64,000 nucleotides of DNA, from NCBI RefSeq assembly GCF_017114985.1, contig NZ_JABXKP010000090.1:117828-181827 (forward strand), in the 5' to 3' direction. This DNA is from Nostoc sp. JL33. GTDB taxonomy: Bacteria; Cyanobacteriota; Cyanobacteriia; Cyanobacteriales; Nostocaceae. Below, in pieces: positions 17,059 through 25,938 of the stretch. Within the stretch, counting starts at the first letter, position 1. Every line of letters begins with the position of its first letter. The position numbers and the translations under genes were made by a program. The notes under the pieces were generated by a model. That model worked only from the letters and a program-made list of their open reading frames with translations. It searched no databases and had not been told where the DNA came from.

Positions 17059-17640
17059 ATATAAATCCTTAGATTCAGAAATATCTCAACTTCTCCTACT
17101 TTCTTCAATTGCCTTCCCAAAGCATGTATTTATAAATTTCAGCATATAGTACGGTAATTTGGTAGAGCAATAGTAGTATATACTGATTGTATGAAGAGTT
17201 AATCAAGTCAAAGGCAATAAGTTTACATATCTACGAGTACTGGTTGACCTATAGTGCCACCAGCCAATCGCAAATAACAGATATCTTTACTCAAGCTGGC
17301 TTCTGGTAAATGTAATGACTGTAGTAGAAATCTTGTCATACTCCGCCAATTATCTGCGTAGGCGTAGCCCGCCGCAGGCATCGCTTGCTTTGCCTACTAG
17401 GGGACGGGGTAGTTGATGAAAATGTGACCAGCTTTCTACCAGGATTTCTGCCCCCTGACGCAAGCTGTTGGCTAGAGTTATCATGGGTACAACGTATATA
17501 AGCTTGTTGGGGAAGTCAATGTTGAGCGCTTTGGCGAAGAGAAAAGGTGCGATCGCATTTCGGTTTTCCCTAAACCTGTAGGTGCGATCGCATTTGGTTG
17601 CGAGTGGTGTGGTGTAATCAGGGTTAAATGATAAAAATAT
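17059..17640. other. Intergenic region with a dispersed repeat and a possible broken small gene
   Basis: Contains a dispersed repeat around 17358-17402 (gcgtaggcgtagcccgccgc), two ggtgcgatcgcattt copies (17547 and 17580), and the candidate broken gene at 17223-17484. No CRISPR-type repeat-spacer pattern was seen next to the Cas operon. Confidence 0.6.
17223..17484 (-). pseudogene. Possible small gene disrupted by a dispersed repeat
   Basis: On the minus strand from ATG 17484, codons read MITLANSLRQGAEILV and onward to PRPLV, then enter a dispersed repeat and stop at 17350-17352. Directly after, in another frame, MTRFLLQSLHLPEASL runs to LRLAGGTIGQPVLVDM and a stop at 17223-17225. The two halves together look like one small protein split by the roughly 40-bp repeat. 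The family is not recognised, and coding status is uncertain. Confidence 0.35.
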
Positions 17641-18900
17641 TTACTCAGTAGTTGTTCGCTGTGGTAGTAGTTGCTGTCCAAGTTTTTGCAATTGTGGATA
17701 GATTAATTTAGTTCTTTTCTTGAGATTTGCTGCGGTTTCGGGTTTAAGATTCATGCCTACATGGGCAATATCATTACGTAGTTGAGCCATTTGACTCCAA
17801 ATTTTGATCAGTTCATCTGCTTCTGACAAAGCTGTAAATTGTTCATCACAACGGCTAGGAGTAATAGAACGAGGTAATTGTTTACTCTTTTCAACAGCAT
17901 TGTTTATAGCACCTTCCACATACTTTCGACTTTTTTCGGAATCAAACATTAGTTCACCAAATCGAAGCACCAACACAGAAATTAACCATTCACGCGCTAG
18001 AGTTACAGCCTGTACAATTCTATCTCGCTGAATGTACCACTCAATCATCTGTAACTGTAACCATAAATTTTCAGCTAATTCTTCTTGATCAGTTGGGTCT
18101 TCTAGAGCAAATTGTCCATACTCTTTAACAATCCTTTCTGCCAAAAGTGAAAATGGTTTGGCACGTTGAGCAAAGCTAGGTGCTGCTTGTTTCAAAGTCT
18201 CTTCCAACTGAGTAGCTGATTGCATTGTCTCAATTGGTCTAGTTACATTCAAAGCCAATGAAACACTCTCAATAGCTTCAGCAGCTTTGTTAAGTTGATG
18301 TTTTAAAGGTCTGCTAGCAGGATTATCACGCAGTTCAACACCTAAAGGAATAGCACTTTTAAGTAAATTTGCAAGCGCCTGTCCATCTCCTATTTCCACA
18401 AAACGCTCAGTTGCAGTTAACCAATCCAGCATTCCGATAAATTCTGATAAATCAATTACTGGTGCAGGTAAGCCAGTTTTGAAGTTACCTAATTCTAATG
18501 CACCATAGTAAATAGCATCAATTGTAACGTTTTTAGCTGCTTTCAAGTAAGCAGCAAATAAGAATACAAGAAAGGGTAGAGAACGTAAACCATGAGTAAT
18601 ATCAAATATTACAGAATCCTGATCATGAACTTGATCAGTAATAATTTTAAAAGTTTCCCACATTTGTTCAGTTGTTTCACCATTTGGGATATCAACTGCT
18701 TTAATACGTAGATCGTTTAATTTAGCCAATACGGGAAAAGCTTTGTCTTTGGCTTCACTTGTTACACAAACCAACATAGAATCATAATTGCAAAACTGGC
18801 GTATTGCTTCTGCAAAAACTTCACCTTTATAAGTTTTACCTTCAAAACTATATGTGGTTTCCCGTGGATAAAGCCCTAAAAAAGTTATAATTTGTCTCAT
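17641..18900 (-). CDS. CRISPR-associated CARF-HEPN ribonuclease (Csx1/TIGR02221-like)
   Basis: 419 residues. The N-terminal part (1-140) is a CARF-like domain with the hallmark DITHGLRSLPF at residue 100 (the DxTHG signature). The C-terminal part is helical and carries the HEPN RNase motif RNDIAH at residues 375-380. In type III systems these proteins are activated by cyclic oligoadenylate made by Cas10 and cut RNA unspecifically. Here it is the last gene of the csm operon, 18 bp after cas6. Both the ligand signature and the HEPN arginine and histidine are present, so an active effector is expected. The TIGR02221/Csx2-type label is from memory of that family. Confidence 0.88.
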   Translation of the reverse strand: MRQIITFLGLYPRETTYSFEGKTYKGEVFAEAIRQFCNYDSMLVCVTSEAKDKAFPVLAKLNDLRIKAVDIPNGETTEQMWETFKIITDQVHDQDSVIFDITHGLRSLPFLVFLFAAYLKAAKNVTIDAIYYGALELGNFKTGLPAPVIDLSEFIGMLDWLTATERFVEIGDGQALANLLKSAIPLGVELRDNPASRPLKHQLNKAAEAIESVSLALNVTRPIETMQSATQLEETLKQAAPSFAQRAKPFSLLAERIVKEYGQFALEDPTDQEELAENLWLQLQMIEWYIQRDRIVQAVTLAREWLISVLVLRFGELMFDSEKSRKYVEGAINNAVEKSKQLPRSITPSRCDEQFTALSEADELIKIWSQMAQLRNDIAHVGMNLKPETAANLKKRTKLIYPQLQKLGQQLLPQRTTTE

Positions 18901-18918
18901 GATTTTCTTTTTCTTTGC

Positions 18919-19677
18919 TTATTTTATTAATGTCTGTCCCATACCCAAACGAGTTTTCATTCCCGTACCAGAAAAACGCGCATATTGGACTAATAAATTA
19001 GCCACATTTGCCAATAAAGGATCAGCACGATTGAGAGCTTGTAAAGTCACATTCCCAACAAATCCATTTACAAAACCTTTATGTAACTGGTAACTTCGCG
19101 TTTGAATTTTGTGATTTTTGAGTACAAAAGCGTTACCAAGATAAGCAATTAATTCATCACTTCCTAAATAAACAGGTGCAAAATTATTCCAGCGTTCTAA
19201 CCAACTGCGGAACATTAATATGGGTAGAGGTAGGGGTAAGTTTGTTGTACCTTGAGAAAAAGCTGTGGGGTTGATAAAGCACAAGTCATAATGCGTAATA
19301 GGTTCTGGTTCATTTCCTACTAAGTTTGTATAGAGTTCTTCATAGCTGGTAATTTCATTTTCTCGGTTGATGACGTTGAATTTTGCACCGAGGAATTCTA
19401 ATGAGTCTGAAAGATTCAGATTAGAAATAGCTTTGGCTGATGTTTGATTTAATCCAGATAGGGATAATTGGTAAAATTCTTCTGGATCAAAGGTAACAAA
19501 ATCTCTGGATGTGGAGTAAAAGCCCGTTATTCCTGAGTAAGAAACTGAGGGTATTATCTCACTTCCCATTTCTAATTTTAGCTGTTGGTGTAGTTGCTTT
19601 ACTAATTTCAAGTGATATGAGCGCGGTAATACTGTTGATGTGGATACGCTTAATGTCCATGTTGAATTAATTAGCAT
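18919..19677 (-). CDS. cas6: Cas6 pre-crRNA endoribonuclease
   Basis: 252 residues with the ferredoxin-fold RAMP pattern of type III-associated Cas6. The diagnostic glycine-rich loop is near the C-terminus (ARFSGTGMKTRLGMGQ), and HKGFVNGFVGNVTL precedes it. Cas6 cuts CRISPR transcripts in the repeat to release crRNAs for the Csm complex. The start overlaps the end of csm5 by 7 bp. Because no array is visible nearby, it must act on an array elsewhere in the genome. Confidence 0.88.
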   Translation of the reverse strand: MLINSTWTLSVSTSTVLPRSYHLKLVKQLHQQLKLEMGSEIIPSVSYSGITGFYSTSRDFVTFDPEEFYQLSLSGLNQTSAKAISNLNLSDSLEFLGAKFNVINRENEITSYEELYTNLVGNEPEPITHYDLCFINPTAFSQGTTNLPLPLPILMFRSWLERWNNFAPVYLGSDELIAYLGNAFVLKNHKIQTRSYQLHKGFVNGFVGNVTLQALNRADPLLANVANLLVQYARFSGTGMKTRLGMGQTLIK

Positions 19678-20981
19678 ACTTTGAGTACCTTAAACTTGAC
19701 CCAACCCGGTACAAACTTAATCTCTCTGCTAGATATAGTTACAACACGCCTAGATTTTGGAGCTTCAAAACTAGGTGCGCTTTTAGAACTACAATTATCA
19801 CGAATATCTTTTCTAAGTTCCTCATCAAATAATAAATTAACTGTTGTGCCATTCATTCCACTTGCCCAACCTATCCTGATATTGTAAAGACAATTTCCAG
19901 GTTCATAAAAATCTCGAATGGTATTGAAGTCTAAATTTATTGGTTGACGATTTATATCCTTGGCATAAGGATTATTTTGAACTAATTGCCAGTAGTCATG
20001 TTCTTCATCCCACTGGTCTTGAGCAAATTCTTGACAAATTTCCAGTATGTCATCAATATTATTGAAAGGAATATCCATACCTTGTGTATGTTGAAACCAA
20101 GACAACATTTTCTTATCTAGGCTGATGGTGAACTGAGTTTGTACATTTTTCACCATTTCAGTATAAATAGGTGCTTTATATTTTGCTTTCCAGTCTGAAA
20201 AGTGACTAGAAACAATGACTTCAGCTGCAATAGGCAGATTAAAAAAGCGATATTTTCCCTGCTTGTCACGTCTTCTTATTTCTAAAAGTGGTTCAGTATC
20301 AGTAATATGAACTGCCCTCATAAAATCTGTATTAGCATCGCCGACTTTACCAATAGGATTATCACCATCTCTAAGGATAAACTCTGAAAATAAACTCTTC
20401 ATTAGTGGTTTAGCTAAAGATTTTTTCTCCCTATCTGAAAACTTAGCTCCAGTTACTAGCCTTTCTTGTAATATTCTTTCTATTTCACTAACTCTATTTG
20501 TTTGAGCTACTTGGTATTTCTCTTCATACTTAAGCAGATGATAAGCGATCGCAGTCCTGATTGCTCCTTTAATTGAAGAACCAGGGATATACAACTGTCC
20601 AAAACCATTACGAATCATTGGGCGAAGATCAGTTATTTTCTGTTCCGTCCACCTTAAGCTACTGGTATGCTTAGGAAAAATAGCTTCTCCGTTGGAATCT
20701 TTAGCAGTTTGCCAATCATTTCCAAAAGTTACTTCCAGTAGCGAATTCAAGTCCTCTTGATTTTCAATTCGCCGAATATATTCGTTTAAACGCCCCTGCT
20801 CTTTAAAAGCTCTAGCAAGTGCTTCTTGATTAGGTATATAAACTCGCTTACTATCTGTAACATATTCAAAGGGACTCAGTTTACTTACAGCAGATCCTAT
20901 ATGTAAAATAGGGCTGGTAATTTGAATTCGTTTGCTTTCATATACCTCTGGTTTATAGAGAATATTTTCAGAAGCAACCAT
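19671..20981 (-). CDS. csm5: Type III-A effector subunit Csm5
   Basis: 436 residues. The RAMP signature LYIPGSSIKGAIRTA is near residue 133, and the N-terminus contains SPILHIGSAVSKLSPFEYV, typical of Csm5, which caps the 3' end of the crRNA in the Csm complex. The length is slightly above the usual 350-400. It follows csm4 by 2 bp and overlaps cas6, so translation is coupled. Confidence 0.88.
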   Translation of the reverse strand: MVASENILYKPEVYESKRIQITSPILHIGSAVSKLSPFEYVTDSKRVYIPNQEALARAFKEQGRLNEYIRRIENQEDLNSLLEVTFGNDWQTAKDSNGEAIFPKHTSSLRWTEQKITDLRPMIRNGFGQLYIPGSSIKGAIRTAIAYHLLKYEEKYQVAQTNRVSEIERILQERLVTGAKFSDREKKSLAKPLMKSLFSEFILRDGDNPIGKVGDANTDFMRAVHITDTEPLLEIRRRDKQGKYRFFNLPIAAEVIVSSHFSDWKAKYKAPIYTEMVKNVQTQFTISLDKKMLSWFQHTQGMDIPFNNIDDILEICQEFAQDQWDEEHDYWQLVQNNPYAKDINRQPINLDFNTIRDFYEPGNCLYNIRIGWASGMNGTTVNLLFDEELRKDIRDNCSSKSAPSFEAPKSRRVVTISSREIKFVPGWVKFKVLKVC

Positions 20982-20983
20982 TA

Positions 20984-22057
20984 CTATTCTCCATGTACTT
21001 TAATTGGCAAACTTAAACTAATACCACTGCGATAAACTTTGTGGTCTGTAAATTTCTCAGGGGTTACATCAGCAAGTCGTCCTTGTGGCAGAACTGAAAA
21101 CACAGAGCCTTCGGTAAACATCTGTACTGATTTACGTCGCAATTGTCGCCCATCAGAGGTAGAAGAAGCAAGCCAACCGCCCCGTTGTTGTAATTCATAA
21201 CTTGCGTTATTTAAGAATTCTTCAGGTAAAGGATGTTGCCAAAATAAGCTAATTAGACTGTGATGATTGGCATTAGTAAAATCAATAATTTGTTGCCAAA
21301 GTGTGCTTAATTCATCTCGTTCTGCTTTGAATTGACCTGCACCACTAGACCTTTCACCGCCAATACCTTCACCACCCAAAAAATCTAAAACAGCAAAAAA
21401 AGTGTTTTCTAAATCTGAATCGGAGAAATTAACCAAAAAGTACAAACCTGCTAAAGGTTCAATATCATCAGTTTGTTGATTATTTGGTGTCCAATTATAC
21501 TGTACAAACGCTGTATTGTAGATGTTTGTTGCGCTGGTGATTCGATCAACTGCAATTTTTGGAACTTTACTGATTTCAAAGGCTTTGTTATAGTCAAAAG
21601 TCCCTGCGTTTGTTAACTCTCCCTTTGCTTTATCTTTTGTTTTTGCTTGTAATTCTGCACTATCTGTGAATCCATCCCCTTGATACCAACGTTGCCAGAT
21701 TTCTAGAGGTAAATACTTCAAACCCTTGTAGGCTTTGGTAAAGTCCAAGTCATCTCCAACTGGATAATTAGGAGGAAAACTTAAGGGACGAGGTAAGTAA
21801 TAAATCAGCTTTTTTTCTATTTTCTGATAAATAAAAGTAGAACTGAGGCGAAATGGTGCTTCTGATTGAGTATTAAATTGCTCTAAAAGGTTCGTAGCCG
21901 CATCTCTGCCAAAAAGTTTCGCATAAGCACTCATCCAGGCACTAAATAGAGTATCTGATGGCACTCGTTCACTAGTATTTTCCAGCCCAATTCCTAGTTC
22001 ACCAAAATGGGCAAGGGTACGCCCAAATTTGAGTCTTGCTAACTTCCAAATGCTCAT
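20984..22057 (-). CDS. csm4: Type III-A effector subunit Csm4
   Basis: About 357 residues from ATG 22057; a TTG at 22069 would overlap csm3 and is less likely. N-terminal KLARLKFGRTLAHFGELGIG and SDTLFSAWMSAYAKLFG are typical of Csm4, and GGEGIGGERSSGAGQF is the glycine-rich RAMP loop. Csm4 binds the 5' handle of the crRNA and contacts Cas10. It starts 8 bp after the csm3 stop. Confidence 0.9.
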   Translation of the reverse strand: MSIWKLARLKFGRTLAHFGELGIGLENTSERVPSDTLFSAWMSAYAKLFGRDAATNLLEQFNTQSEAPFRLSSTFIYQKIEKKLIYYLPRPLSFPPNYPVGDDLDFTKAYKGLKYLPLEIWQRWYQGDGFTDSAELQAKTKDKAKGELTNAGTFDYNKAFEISKVPKIAVDRITSATNIYNTAFVQYNWTPNNQQTDDIEPLAGLYFLVNFSDSDLENTFFAVLDFLGGEGIGGERSSGAGQFKAERDELSTLWQQIIDFTNANHHSLISLFWQHPLPEEFLNNASYELQQRGGWLASSTSDGRQLRRKSVQMFTEGSVFSVLPQGRLADVTPEKFTDHKVYRSGISLSLPIKVHGE

Positions 22058-22065
22058 CTTGTAGT

Positions 22066-23016
22066 TCAACTCCCTGGTAGTAATCCCTGAATCTCACTAA
22101 ATCTGCTTAATAATTCTGAGGTGTCAACTAGAGAAATAGGATTTAGAAAGCTTGTCCCACCGCTAACAACTTGGCGATATTGCTCTATGTCATGGTAGGA
22201 AAATTTAAAGTTCTGAAATTTGACTTTGCCATAACCTCTTGAGCCATGTCCCCCTAAAGCGTCATCCTCTAAAATAGCAACAGCGATCGCTAAATTCTTT
22301 AAATCCTCGATTGCTTGACTAGCATCCTCAACTGTGTAAACTAACTCAAAACCAAACTCTGAACCTGCTGGTACTCGTTCTATTTGTCTTGGGTTAGCGG
22401 CTGCTGTAATTCGATCCAAGCCATTCTCAAACTTCCACTCGGTCATATATAACCCAGTATCAATTTTCTTCAGCTTTTGAGCTGAGTTTATTAAAAGATG
22501 ACTATCACGAACAATTAATCGAGCAGGTGCGTTGCGACCTTTAGTGCTGGTGTATTTTTCATCTTTAATAGTTTTAGTACCCTTTTCTTCTAAACCTTGA
22601 GCTTCCACGATAGAAGTTTTTATCCAAGTTTTTGCTCCACTTCCAGGGCCACCTGTAGAGCCAAAAATCCGGCTAAGTTTACAACTATGAGCGCCTTCAT
22701 ACGGAATGTTTTGTCCATCTATTTCCGTGTAACCATCTTCTAAATCATCACTTTCATAGCGGTATGTACCGCTTCCACCTGTACGGTTTAGTGGTTTATT
22801 GAGCAAGCGTTCCAAAATTGAGCGTAGTTTGCCTTTGATAGATGATCCTGGTAGGTAAGGATGTCTAGTAATTGGGTCACGAATTACAGGTTTATCCAGC
22901 CCACCAATATCAAGATTTTCTCCACCACCACCAATATGTAGACCTGTTTCTACAAGGAGTGTGCTTGTAAGACGTAATTTACCAAGGAATGGTTTTTGTT
23001 GCATTGATGCTGACAT
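22066..23016 (-). CDS. csm3: Type III-A backbone subunit Csm3 (target RNA slicer)
   Basis: 316 residues, longer than the usual 220 because of insertions around 75-170. The signature ETGLHIGGGGENLDIGGLD carries Asp41, corresponding to the catalytic Asp33 of Streptococcus Csm3; next come VIRDPITRHPYLPG and SSIKGKLRSILE, and late GGHGSRGYGKVKF (G-loop). Csm3 forms the filament and cuts target RNA every 6 nt. The catalytic acid is present, so slicing is expected. Confidence 0.92.
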   Translation of the reverse strand: MSASMQQKPFLGKLRLTSTLLVETGLHIGGGGENLDIGGLDKPVIRDPITRHPYLPGSSIKGKLRSILERLLNKPLNRTGGSGTYRYESDDLEDGYTEIDGQNIPYEGAHSCKLSRIFGSTGGPGSGAKTWIKTSIVEAQGLEEKGTKTIKDEKYTSTKGRNAPARLIVRDSHLLINSAQKLKKIDTGLYMTEWKFENGLDRITAAANPRQIERVPAGSEFGFELVYTVEDASQAIEDLKNLAIAVAILEDDALGGHGSRGYGKVKFQNFKFSYHDIEQYRQVVSGGTSFLNPISLVDTSELLSRFSEIQGLLPGS

Positions 23017-23018
23017 AA

Positions 23019-23552
23019 TTACTTTCCATCCTCTGCTTTGTGATAAGCAATAATTGATTCAATTAATTGAACAAGACGATCAAAGTCTTCTTTGGTGTAT
23101 ACTTTGTCAATTGCAGCTGACATTACTTTACTCAATGATTTGACAGCATCTTGTCGTGCGGCTGCATAGGCAAGTTTAGGCTTGAGCAAAATTATTTCAT
23201 CTTTAACCTTTGCAAATCTTGCATTTTCTTTCTCTGTTTCAGTCATATCAGAATGCTCAATTTCTTGATCATCCTGACCAAATTTTGCCTTCAGACGATT
23301 TATAGCATCCAAAAATTTACGAATCTGGTTTGTCTCTAACTTTTGTCTTTTAAGTTCTGGGCCGAAAACCTGAGCGTCTTGAACTAATTGACGAATTGGA
23401 TAATCCTTCAGGGATTTAAAATCTTCAGATGTGGATGTGATATATTTCAGTATTTCTTGACTGATATCTTCAGATTTTTTGATTGCAGGTTTAGAGACTG
23501 CCAATTCTTTATCTAATTTGACTGGTGATTTAGGTCGTATTGGTTCTGTCAT
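23019..23552 (-). CDS. csm2: Type III-A small subunit Csm2
   Basis: 177 residues, helical, with a charged N-terminal tail of about 30 residues. The segment RQLVQDAQVFGPELKRQKLETNQIRKFLDAI is replaced here only by its key parts: VFGPELK and LETNQIRKFLDAI, which are typical of Csm2, followed by KLAYAAARQ. Small subunits line the target strand in the complex. The start codon shares one base with the cas10 stop codon. Confidence 0.88.
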   Translation of the reverse strand: MTEPIRPKSPVKLDKELAVSKPAIKKSEDISQEILKYITSTSEDFKSLKDYPIRQLVQDAQVFGPELKRQKLETNQIRKFLDAINRLKAKFGQDDQEIEHSDMTETEKENARFAKVKDEIILLKPKLAYAAARQDAVKSLSKVMSAAIDKVYTKEDFDRLVQLIESIIAYHKAEDGK

Positions 23553-25849
23553 TATGCTTCTTTTCTAGTAAGTAATTCAATCCAAGTGGCGATCGCCCGA
23601 AAATAAGGTGCATTATATGGACTCATAAAAGACCGCCGAATAGGTGCAAAATCTTCATGGGTACGTAATTTCTGAGGTAATCTTGACATAGCATAAGCTA
23701 ATTTTGGTAGATGGAGAAAATATTTAATATCATCTTTGTTTCCATTTTTTGCCTCTTTTAATGCTAATTCTTGGACTTCAGCAGTTACCAAAAGGTTACG
23801 AATGAAGCTTTCAGGATAATCTAAATCTGGATGATTCAACAATTTATGTACAAAAGGTAAAATCCCGAATAACTCCATGTATTCATCTTTATTAATGTAT
23901 AATTTGGCTTTTGAAATAACTTGAATATCAACTGTTGATACATTACTTTTTCCTAGCCACTCATCCCACTTAAAAACCTCTCCAAATAAATCTAAACTAT
24001 CCCGATCATTTGCTTTCGCCCTCTTTTCTGATTCACCTGAATCATTCGCAGCTTGGTAAAGAGGATATTTCACATCATTAATACTAATACCTCCTGAAAG
24101 TGTAATATATGGATTATGCCCTGTGTAAGCGCGGAAAGATTGGTAGACATCGAAAGCAAATTCAACTAAATCATTCCAAGAACCACTAATAAATAAATCA
24201 TCTCCAGCCGCATAAATAAATAAAAGATTGAGTCGAGGAGATGCTTTACTGTTAGATTCAGAAGTTAAATATTTGGCATTTTTAGGTAAATTAGTAGCTC
24301 TGTTATTAGCTAAACTATTCAGATATGCTTTGAAAAAATAACTCATCTGACGTGATAATCCTGCAAGTCTTGGCAAGGTGTGATTATCACCCAATCCCTT
24401 AGCAAATATTTTTCCTAGATTATCTACATCCATTCGTAGATAGCCAATTCTTTGGATTCCTGTTGATTTTTTTGCTAATTCATGAGCGCGGATAAAATTT
24501 CCTGGGTTTTCAGAACTTTCTTTACCGTAATTACCCAACAAAAGCAGTACGGAGTTAGAAGAATAATATTCCTTGATATTCCAGTTATTGATTAAAAACA
24601 GTGTTTCATCATTCTGAATCTGTTGTTTTGGTACTTCCTCCAGCAAGAAGTAATGAAAACCACCTGGAACAGAAAGTTTATATTGCTTATTTGGTATATC
24701 ATCACATCGAGAACGCACAACAGCTTTAGTTTTAAATAACTGACTGCCTAGCTGGAACATTTCACGGCAAGTTGGGCAAGCAAGAACAGAATCATCTTCT
24801 TCAGTATTTAACTGTTCTAAATCTGTCGTATCATCTCTATGGCAAACACGACAGCGATCGCCAAAACTATCACGCAGCGTAAGTAAATCATTTATCTGTT
24901 TATAAAACTTACGCATCTTTTGCTTATTGAGTTGGTAAATTACATTATTCCAATGACATGAAAATTCCTTACTTGCTACGTCGTTAGCAGAAAAGTCTCG
25001 ATAGTCAAGGGCTAAAAATATTTTCTTCTGAAATTTATTTCTAAGCCAATTATTAAAGTTATCCTGAATTTTTTTAACTTTTTCCTCTGTTTTCTTACTC
25101 GCAACAGCTAGTAAATACAAATTTCCCCCGCCTGCATAAATAATATTAGTGCGAGGTAATTCTAGCTCTTCTAGGATATGCTGTATAATCTCTCCTGTAA
25201 CTAGCTCTAAATAAAAACTTCTTGCTCGTACTGACTTAAGCGCACCATCAGAAGAAATTGTGTAAATAAATTTTTGAATTCCTGATAAATCACCAGCAAT
25301 TAAACTAATATTTTCAGTAGGATTATTCAATAAAGCTACTGCAACGGCTGCTGTACTTCTTGCTATATCTACTAAAGCTACATCAGATTCACCAAAGCTG
25401 AGACATGAACCAAATTTTTCTAAAATCAGCATCAATAAAGAAAGGTTTTCTCCGTTGCTATTAAGAGTAGGTAAGGCTTCATCTTTGATTTTCTGTCTAA
25501 AAGATTGCTGTTGTTGTTCAATAGATTTTAAATCTAAAGGATAAGGAATATTAGGATATTCGGTATTGTCATTATTAATTTCTTGCAGTTGATGATAATT
25601 TGGTTCTTTTTTTTCCGTCCTGGATTCATCAGATAAATTAACTTTGTCAAATAGTAGCCGTAATATACCAACACTTATATTATCCTTCCAGCCTAAAATA
25701 TGTTTAGCTTTATCAACTGCTTTTTGTTCTTTCTCATCAAGAACTTGAAACTTGAAAGGTAACTCAATATTACGATCTGCCCACTTAGTCAAAGCAGCGA
25801 TCGCTTGTTGAACAACCTGTAACGCAACCTTTTCAGAACTTGCCACCAT
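23552..25849 (-). CDS. cas10: Cas10/Csm1, palm-domain signalling subunit without HD motif
   Basis: 765 residues. Recognisable parts are GDLSGIQKFIY near 186, a zinc-binding segment CRVCHRDD...CPTC near 340-375, and the palm/cyclase core with YAAGDDLFISG, where A548-G549-D550-D551 takes the place of GGDD; both metal-binding aspartates are kept. The N-terminal 130 residues contain no His-Asp motif, so the single-strand DNase domain of many Cas10 proteins is absent or lost. Defence by this complex should therefore rest on cyclic oligoadenylate signalling and Csm3 slicing. The start is 89 bp after the csx3-ATPase gene. Confidence 0.92.
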   Translation of the reverse strand: MVASSEKVALQVVQQAIAALTKWADRNIELPFKFQVLDEKEQKAVDKAKHILGWKDNISVGILRLLFDKVNLSDESRTEKKEPNYHQLQEINNDNTEYPNIPYPLDLKSIEQQQQSFRQKIKDEALPTLNSNGENLSLLMLILEKFGSCLSFGESDVALVDIARSTAAVAVALLNNPTENISLIAGDLSGIQKFIYTISSDGALKSVRARSFYLELVTGEIIQHILEELELPRTNIIYAGGGNLYLLAVASKKTEEKVKKIQDNFNNWLRNKFQKKIFLALDYRDFSANDVASKEFSCHWNNVIYQLNKQKMRKFYKQINDLLTLRDSFGDRCRVCHRDDTTDLEQLNTEEDDSVLACPTCREMFQLGSQLFKTKAVVRSRCDDIPNKQYKLSVPGGFHYFLLEEVPKQQIQNDETLFLINNWNIKEYYSSNSVLLLLGNYGKESSENPGNFIRAHELAKKSTGIQRIGYLRMDVDNLGKIFAKGLGDNHTLPRLAGLSRQMSYFFKAYLNSLANNRATNLPKNAKYLTSESNSKASPRLNLLFIYAAGDDLFISGSWNDLVEFAFDVYQSFRAYTGHNPYITLSGGISINDVKYPLYQAANDSGESEKRAKANDRDSLDLFGEVFKWDEWLGKSNVSTVDIQVISKAKLYINKDEYMELFGILPFVHKLLNHPDLDYPESFIRNLLVTAEVQELALKEAKNGNKDDIKYFLHLPKLAYAMSRLPQKLRTHEDFAPIRRSFMSPYNAPYFRAIATWIELLTRKEA

Positions 25850-25898
25850 AAAAACTTTTGATTACTGAAACTGCAAAATCTATCTGAACTGGAATAGT

Positions 25899-25930
25899 AA
25901 GCGTTAGCGCAGCTTACCGTAGGTATCGCT
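25899..25930. repeat. Dispersed repeat in the csx3-ATPase/cas10 gap
   Basis: gtaagcgttagcgcagcttac with following gtaggtatcgct forms a short hairpin of the local dispersed-repeat family. It is located in the 89-bp operon gap. Confidence 0.55.
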
Positions 25931-25938
25931 GCTCTCCC

